Of a stretch of 64,000 bases of DNA, positions 59,597-64,000 are shown piece after piece. The position numbers and the translations under genes are program-made. This stretch comes from an uncultured Pelagibacteraceae bacterium (GTDB lineage: Bacteria; Pseudomonadota; Alphaproteobacteria; Pelagibacterales; Pelagibacteraceae), in assembly GCA_902609855.1 (NCBI GenBank), contig CACLTL010000001.1, forward strand, positions 310,001-374,000, read 5' to 3'. The first letter of the stretch is position 1. Each line of letters opens with the position of its first letter. The notes under the pieces were generated by a model. It made no database searches and was not told the DNA's origin. It saw nothing but the letters and a program-made list of their open reading frames with translations.

Positions 59597-59645
59597 TTAA
59601 TCTAGGGGATACCCACTAACTTAAAAAGCATTTAACAACAAGCGT

Positions 59646-59673
59646 TTTATAAGCATTTGTATGATAAATGCAA
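59646..59673 (-). promoter_or_regulatory. Probable promoter of the tRNA-Tyr/Gly-tuf unit, with inverted repeat
   Basis: On the minus strand TTGCAT (59668-59673), a 16-base spacer and TATAAA (59646-59651), about 50 bases before tRNA-Tyr. The spacer is largely filled by a perfect inverted repeat GCATTT-N7-AAATGC (59653-59671), a possible operator. The rest of the 132-base gap to divergent rlmB shows nothing further that I can identify. Confidence 0.5.
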
Positions 59674-59728
59674 TAAATCATTTTACCTTAAAATATGCTA
59701 ATAAATTGAGTTTAAAGCCTTGTAATTT

Positions 59729-60481
59729 ATGAAAAAAACCACCTTTTTAATTGTAGGAAAACATGCTGTTCTAGAAGCTTTAAAGAACCCTTTCAGAAAA
59801 ATTGAGAGGGTTTTCTTAACTGAAGATGCTCAAAAAAAACTTAATAGAGAAAATCAAAACCTTAATTTATTTAAAAAAATTAATGTATTTTATAAATCAA
59901 GAAAAGAATTAGATAATTTATGTGGTAGAGATGAGACTGCTCATCAAGGGCTTGTTGCAGAGGTTGAGCACTTAGAAGAAGTAACTTTGAAGGAATATAT
60001 TATAGGAAACAAAGTAAAAAACTTAAATCTTATTGCCTTAGAGGATGTAACTGATCCCAGAAATATTGGGTCGATAATACGTAGTGCGGTGGCGTTTGAT
60101 TTTGATGGTATAATAGTAAAATCTAGATCATATCCATCTAAAAGTAAACTTCTTTATAAAAGTGCTAGCGGAGGAATGGAATATATAAAAATATTTGAGG
60201 TTTCAAACATAAATACTACTTTAAAATTTTTAAAAACAAATGATTTTTGGGTAAGTTCATTTGACAATAATGCATCAAAAGATTTTACAGAGCACAATTG
60301 GGCTGGAAGAAATGTTTTATTATTTGGATCAGAGGGATTTGGGATAAAGAAAAATACATCAAAAAAAACTGATTTTGTTTTTAAAATTAAGATAAACAAA
60401 AAAATTGATAGTTTAAATGTATCAAACTCTGTATCTGTGGTTTGTCATCATATCAATCACTTCTTAAAAAATATTAAGTAA
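59729..60481 (+). CDS. rlmB: 23S rRNA (guanosine-2'-O)-methyltransferase RlmB, TrmH/SpoU family
   Basis: A SPOUT methyltransferase expected to 2'-O-methylate G2251 of 23S rRNA. The 250-residue protein has the N-terminal substrate-binding domain (VGKHAVLEALKN) and the three knot motifs: LEDVTDPRNIGSIIRSAVAF, LLFGSEGFGI and IDSLNVSNSVSVVCHH. The last normally reads ESLNVS.A and is slightly changed. The exact target is by homology. It is the last housekeeping gene before the right-hand accessory region. Confidence 0.92.
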   Translation: MKKTTFLIVGKHAVLEALKNPFRKIERVFLTEDAQKKLNRENQNLNLFKKINVFYKSRKELDNLCGRDETAHQGLVAEVEHLEEVTLKEYIIGNKVKNLNLIALEDVTDPRNIGSIIRSAVAFDFDGIIVKSRSYPSKSKLLYKSASGGMEYIKIFEVSNINTTLKFLKTNDFWVSSFDNNASKDFTEHNWAGRNVLLFGSEGFGIKKNTSKKTDFVFKIKINKKIDSLNVSNSVSVVCHHINHFLKNIK

Positions 60482-60490
60482 TTAATAATA

Positions 60491-61816
60491 CTAACTTGTA
60501 GGATTTTTTCTTTTCTTAAGTCCTAATATTTCAAGACATTTTACAATAAAATTTTTATCAAGATACTTATGAATTTTTGATAATTTTAAATACCTACCAG
60601 TATTGTTTAGTGTCCCTAAAAAAAAAGTTTCTTTAAATCTTTGATAATAACTGGAGTTCGAAGTGAACCTTGCGTTAACAATTAATGTATCAAATCCAAA
60701 ATTATAATCAAAGATGAAAGCTAAGGAATTACTATGTAAAGAAATTAAGTTTTCATTTTTACTTGTAAAATTTATTTCTTCTAAACCTGAAAAAATATTA
60801 AAATTATAATATTTTTTTTTATCCTGAACAAATATTTCAATATCTTTAAATAAACCAATTAATTTTAATAATCTGACAATAAAAAAATTATTTTTTTCTT
60901 TAAGTCTTTTAATATAATTTTTTGATTTAATTATTAATTCAGACTCAGTAATTTGTGAGGTATCTTTTAAGTAATTTAAATTATTAATATTTTCATAAAT
61001 ATTTTTCCAGTAATTAAGTGAAATATTATTATCTAATTCACTTGTACCATCCCATTCTTGGTTTGGACGCAAAATGATTGGTGCTGAATTACAATTTTTA
61101 ATCATAAATTCATGTGCAGACATCACGGTATTAATACTATCGTTCATGTATCTATTTTCCTCATTCGAGTAATAAATAAAACTTGCAAAAGGAACGATAA
61201 ATTTTGGTTTAATTAACTCATCTTGTTTTTTTAAAGTAAGGAACTGATTCTGTGCTGTTTTTAATCTTAATTGTTTAGTTGGTGCATAGCTTGCATATGA
61301 AAATTGAGTAAATAATATATCAATTTTATTTTTTAAAGTTTGATTTATTTCAGCTATTAAATTTGAATTTTCTAATACGCAATCATTAACATTAAGAATG
61401 TTTTTATTTTTTATACTGAAATTTATCCAAGAATCGTAAAAGGGTACTTTTCCACAAACAACATTTACATCTTTAGATAGATTTATTGGTAATTTATTTT
61501 TTAACTCTATAAAATTGTATCCAATTCCCTCACAAAATTTTTTAACACGCTTATCTAGAGTTTCTTGGTAAATGACAGTAATTTTGGATCTATCGTTTTC
61601 ATTAACACTTTTTAAAAAAGGGACAGCGAAATGGTCTGGGTGTTCGTGAGAATAAAAAATATGTGTTAGATTTTTTAACTGTTTCTCATGGTTTTCTTCT
61701 TTCAATAAACTCCAACCATTGTTGAAAGCGCTGCCAAATAAATATGGATCGCAGCACAACTTAAAATTTTCTTCTTCTATTATAAAAGAGGCATGATTTA
61801 AAAATGTAATTTTCAT
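60491..61816 (-). CDS. Metallo-beta-lactamase-fold protein of glycan-cluster type
   Basis: The 441-residue protein has an N-terminal MBL-fold domain with NHASFII and CCDPYLFG. The metal-binding motif H57-E-H59-P-D61-H62 is complete, so hydrolase activity is possible. GSAFNNGWSLL after the first Asp is a feature of MBL proteins related to CMP-sialic acid hydroxylase and UlaG, often found in polysaccharide loci. The C-terminal 200 residues are not recognised and lack obvious motifs. It faces rlmB tail to tail and diverges from the membrane-protein gene. A role in surface-glycan modification is inference. Confidence 0.72.
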   Translation of the reverse strand: MKITFLNHASFIIEEENFKLCCDPYLFGSAFNNGWSLLKEENHEKQLKNLTHIFYSHEHPDHFAVPFLKSVNENDRSKITVIYQETLDKRVKKFCEGIGYNFIELKNKLPINLSKDVNVVCGKVPFYDSWINFSIKNKNILNVNDCVLENSNLIAEINQTLKNKIDILFTQFSYASYAPTKQLRLKTAQNQFLTLKKQDELIKPKFIVPFASFIYYSNEENRYMNDSINTVMSAHEFMIKNCNSAPIILRPNQEWDGTSELDNNISLNYWKNIYENINNLNYLKDTSQITESELIIKSKNYIKRLKEKNNFFIVRLLKLIGLFKDIEIFVQDKKKYYNFNIFSGLEEINFTSKNENLISLHSNSLAFIFDYNFGFDTLIVNARFTSNSSYYQRFKETFFLGTLNNTGRYLKLSKIHKYLDKNFIVKCLEILGLKKRKNPTS

Positions 61817-61848
61817 ATCTCGTAAATAAATAAGATAATTTTAATTTG

Positions 61849-61876
61849 TTGTATAGCGACATATTAGTATTATAAA
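61849..61876 (+). promoter_or_regulatory. Probable promoter of the membrane-protein gene
   Basis: TTGTAT (61849-61854), a 16-base spacer and TATAAA (61871-61876), with the ATG 22 bases after the -10 box. It lies in the 81-base divergent spacer. Motif match only. Confidence 0.45.
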
Positions 61877-61897
61877 TAACAACTATATTAATAATTA

Positions 61898-63250
61898 ATG
61901 AAATCTATGGAAAAAAATTTAAAAAATATATTATTTATTTCTTTTTCATTCTTTATCTATCTGTCGTTTTTTTTGGGTTTTTATTTAAATGAGAATTCAG
62001 CTGGTGCCGGTGGTTATAACGGTGACCTTACGTGGATGTGGGATAATTTTAAAATATATAAATCTAATGATTTATGGACCGCTATTCACCATCCTGATTT
62101 TTGGGGAAACAGAACTCCTTTAATTTATATTTTACATATTTTATTTAATCCATTTATTTATGATATAGACACTTATAGAATTTCTGTTTTTTGTTTTTCC
62201 TTTTTAGCCCCGCTTACTTTTTATATTTGTCTTTTACAAAGATTTAAAAGTGTAGATAAGATTACTTTATTTTTTATCTCTTCTTTTATTTTGTTAAGCC
62301 CATATTTTAGAACAAATTCATATTGGGGTGGTGAAGTAAATTATGGCGTGATTACAATGTTGACTAGTATTCTATTTTTAAACTATACACTTTCAGATAC
62401 ACCAAAAAGATTAAATACCTACTCTTCGATAACGCTCTTAACTTTTTTTAGCTCACTTTGTATATATTTTGATCAAAAACTTTTAATTATTCCTATCTTG
62501 GTTCTTTTTAAAATTATAAAATCTGAATTAGATCTTAAATATAAATTATACTGTTTTATAAATTATTTTTTCTTTTCAATACCATTTTTATATTTAATTT
62601 TTATTTGGAAAGGATTAATTCCACCAGCAACACAATTAGGGAGTCCAGATCAAGGTGGTAGTTTATCAACTATAGATTTGCATTTTTTTCACTTTGGTTA
62701 TGCTTCAGCTATTATGGCATTTTATTTATTACCAGTAATTTTTCTTAAATCAGAGAACATACTTGAGAGCGCTAAAAGATTTATTGAGGATAAAATAAAT
62801 TATTATCTAATAATATTTTTTATTTGTTATTTATTATTTTTAATCTTTTTTAACGATTTTGAAAATTTTACTACTACTAAACAATTCTCAACATCAGCAT
62901 ATGGTGTTTATGGTCTTGGAATACTACATAAAATTTCATTAGTTTTATTTGATAATTTGCTCTTAAGAGAAGTTTTTACTTACTTTTCATTCTTAATATC
63001 TTGGATAATTGTTTTATTTGCTATTGGAAAAGCAAATATCAATATTTTTGTGGTAAGTTTTTTTTACATTATCTCACTAATAATTTTCCCTCTAATGCAA
63101 GAATATTTTGATCCATATATTATTATTTTAGCTATATTGCTTTTTAAAAATAATTTTGATTTTATATTCAGGAAATTATCAATCAGTTTCTTATATTTAA
63201 CAATTTTTTTGATAAGTACGAACTTGTATTATTATTTGAAATTTTCCTAA
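61898..63250 (+). CDS. Polytopic membrane protein, possible GT-C-type glycosyltransferase
   Basis: I do not recognise a family with certainty. The 450-residue protein has about eleven hydrophobic segments. A first segment near residues 8-28 is followed by a large polar loop with GDLTWMWDNFKIYKSNDLWTAIHHPDFWGNRTPLIY. An acidic residue after the first membrane helix, then further helices, is the layout of lipid-linked-sugar (GT-C) glycosyltransferases. The base composition is extremely AT-rich with many Phe, Ile and Tyr residues. The start is ATG at 61898; Met4 is an alternative. Its neighbours (MBL protein, methyltransferase) fit a surface-polysaccharide locus. Confidence 0.6.
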   Translation: MKSMEKNLKNILFISFSFFIYLSFFLGFYLNENSAGAGGYNGDLTWMWDNFKIYKSNDLWTAIHHPDFWGNRTPLIYILHILFNPFIYDIDTYRISVFCFSFLAPLTFYICLLQRFKSVDKITLFFISSFILLSPYFRTNSYWGGEVNYGVITMLTSILFLNYTLSDTPKRLNTYSSITLLTFFSSLCIYFDQKLLIIPILVLFKIIKSELDLKYKLYCFINYFFFSIPFLYLIFIWKGLIPPATQLGSPDQGGSLSTIDLHFFHFGYASAIMAFYLLPVIFLKSENILESAKRFIEDKINYYLIIFFICYLLFLIFFNDFENFTTTKQFSTSAYGVYGLGILHKISLVLFDNLLLREVFTYFSFLISWIIVLFAIGKANINIFVVSFFYIISLIIFPLMQEYFDPYIIILAILLFKNNFDFIFRKLSISFLYLTIFLISTNLYYYLKFS

Positions 63251-63253
63251 AAT

Positions 63254-63850
63254 TTAGCTGAAAAATTTTATTACAATATCTTTATCAATATTTCTTGTGC
63301 TAACTAAGTGATCATAAGGTAATCTCAAATATCTATTTTTTGCAACACAAAAGTTAAAGTCAATTAGTAATTTTTTATAATTATCAATTTTTCTAATAAA
63401 GTTTCCCCGATCTAAAGCCATTAATAATTTAGTAATATTTTTTTGACCATCTATTTTAACTGCATCAATAGCAAAAACTTTAAATCTTTTAGTTTTATCT
63501 ATGAATCTTTTTACTTGGATATCATCAATATGATGGAAAAGACCGACTAATACAATTATTGAATTATCTGGATTAAATCTTTCAAAATCAATATCGTCTA
63601 CCCCTTTATTGTAAAAATTGAATTTTTTACTATCTTTATATTTTAAGTTTAATTTATTCGTGAAATAGGGATCTAATTCATATCCATGATAAGAATATTC
63701 ATCGCCTATGTACTCTAAAAGTGGGCTATCTGCACTACCAATGTCAATTATATCTTGGACATTGTGTTGCTTTATAAGTTTTATTAAATCTTCATTAAAG
63801 GATCTTTTTAAAATTAAACTTTGAAATAATCTATAAAAGTAAGAGTACAT
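63254..63850 (-). CDS. Small SAM-dependent methyltransferase-like protein
   Basis: The 198-residue protein has QDIIDIGSADSPLLEYI (motif I, the SAM glycine loop), a following acidic YELDPYF, and VGLFHHIDD at the motif IV position, as in class I methyltransferases of cell-surface sugar pathways. The substrate is unknown. It lies 16 bases downstream of a partial acetyltransferase-like gene on the same strand, and faces the membrane-protein gene with only 3 bases between. Confidence 0.75.
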   Translation of the reverse strand: MYSYFYRLFQSLILKRSFNEDLIKLIKQHNVQDIIDIGSADSPLLEYIGDEYSYHGYELDPYFTNKLNLKYKDSKKFNFYNKGVDDIDFERFNPDNSIIVLVGLFHHIDDIQVKRFIDKTKRFKVFAIDAVKIDGQKNITKLLMALDRGNFIRKIDNYKKLLIDFNFCVAKNRYLRLPYDHLVSTRNIDKDIVIKFFS

Positions 63851-63866
63851 AAATTCTAATTGGTAA

Positions 63867-64000
63867 TTAAGTTTTATCTTTTACCAGGACAAAAAAAAAC
63901 TTAAAAAATCTTATTTTCCTCCCAATAAGTTTAAAATTGAGTTTATTCACATAAAAATTAAGAGAGTTAATATTAGGCGCTTCGACTGAGATAAAATCAA
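63867..64000 (-). CDS. Partial CDS, probable GNAT-family acetyltransferase C-terminus
   Basis: An open minus-strand frame enters from the right edge and stops at 63867-63869. The 43 visible codons include EAPNINSLNFYVNKLNFKLIG, which fits the GNAT pattern N..S..FY.K.GF...G near the acetyl-CoA site, then a basic/aromatic tail ending VLVKDKT. The N-terminus is outside the window, so the family is a best guess. It is probably in one operon with the methyltransferase. Confidence 0.5.
   Translation of the reverse strand, partial: DFISVEAPNINSLNFYVNKLNFKLIGRKIRFFKFFFVLVKDKT

Overview
The window is very AT-rich, with densely packed genes that often overlap by 1-4 bases and spacers that are almost all under 150 bases. 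Gene content and order point to a streamlined marine alphaproteobacterium of the SAR11 clade (Pelagibacterales). Signs of this are gatCAB tRNA amidation, a TPP-riboswitch-controlled thiamin-precursor symporter, the alphaproteobacterial SOS box type (GTTC-N7-GTTC), and one long rpoBC/str/S10/spc/alpha ribosomal super-cluster. The clade assignment is inference from these features; no 16S gene is present. No stretch longer than about 155 bases lacks a gene or an RNA/regulatory element.

Layout. 1-4232 (minus): dapA, smpB, folK, a short SpoT-type (p)ppGpp enzyme, pyrE and the start of pdxJ, each touching or overlapping the next. 4263-6509 (plus): a soluble lytic transglycosylase. Next come tRNA-Ser(GCU) (minus) and a RarD-like EamA permease (plus). 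7520-10740 (minus): a sodium:solute symporter under a TPP riboswitch, then umuC and umuD under a promoter overlapped by a LexA box. 10815-12361 (plus): an amino-acid ABC binding protein and permease with no ATPase beside them. 12347-18482 (minus): a MATE exporter, tRNA hydroxylase trhO, an O-methyltransferase and gatB-gatA-gatC. 18534-24943 (plus): ruvX, pyrB, a dihydroorotase-like pyrX, plsY, topA and a RidA-family gene. 24936-30848 is mixed: ugd and galU (UDP-glucuronate supply), panC, mgtE, lipB and an RluC-type pseudouridine synthase.

30860-59596 (all minus) is about 28.7 kb of transcription and translation machinery. Read in the direction of transcription it runs: tRNA-Tyr, tRNA-Gly, tuf, tRNA-Trp, secE, nusG, rplKAJL, rpoBC; then, after a probable new promoter, rpsL, rpsG, fusA, and the S10-spc-alpha genes to rplQ, with adk after secY. 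rpmD (L30) and rpmJ (L36) are missing from their usual places, and rplV carries an in-frame 24-base tandem repeat at its 3' end.

59729-64000: rlmB closes the housekeeping block. Beyond it lie a metallo-beta-lactamase-fold protein of the type found in glycan clusters, an unrecognised polytopic membrane protein resembling GT-C glycosyltransferases, a small methyltransferase and the tail of a probable GNAT acetyltransferase. This looks like the edge of a variable surface-polysaccharide region.

I did not find a clearly new system. The points most worth a second look are the promoter and riboswitch folded into the end of umuC, the nearly leaderless SOS promoter of umuDC, the SpoT without its zinc-finger region, the metal-ligand-less dihydroorotase, the lipobox on an ABC permease, and the accessory cluster at the right edge.
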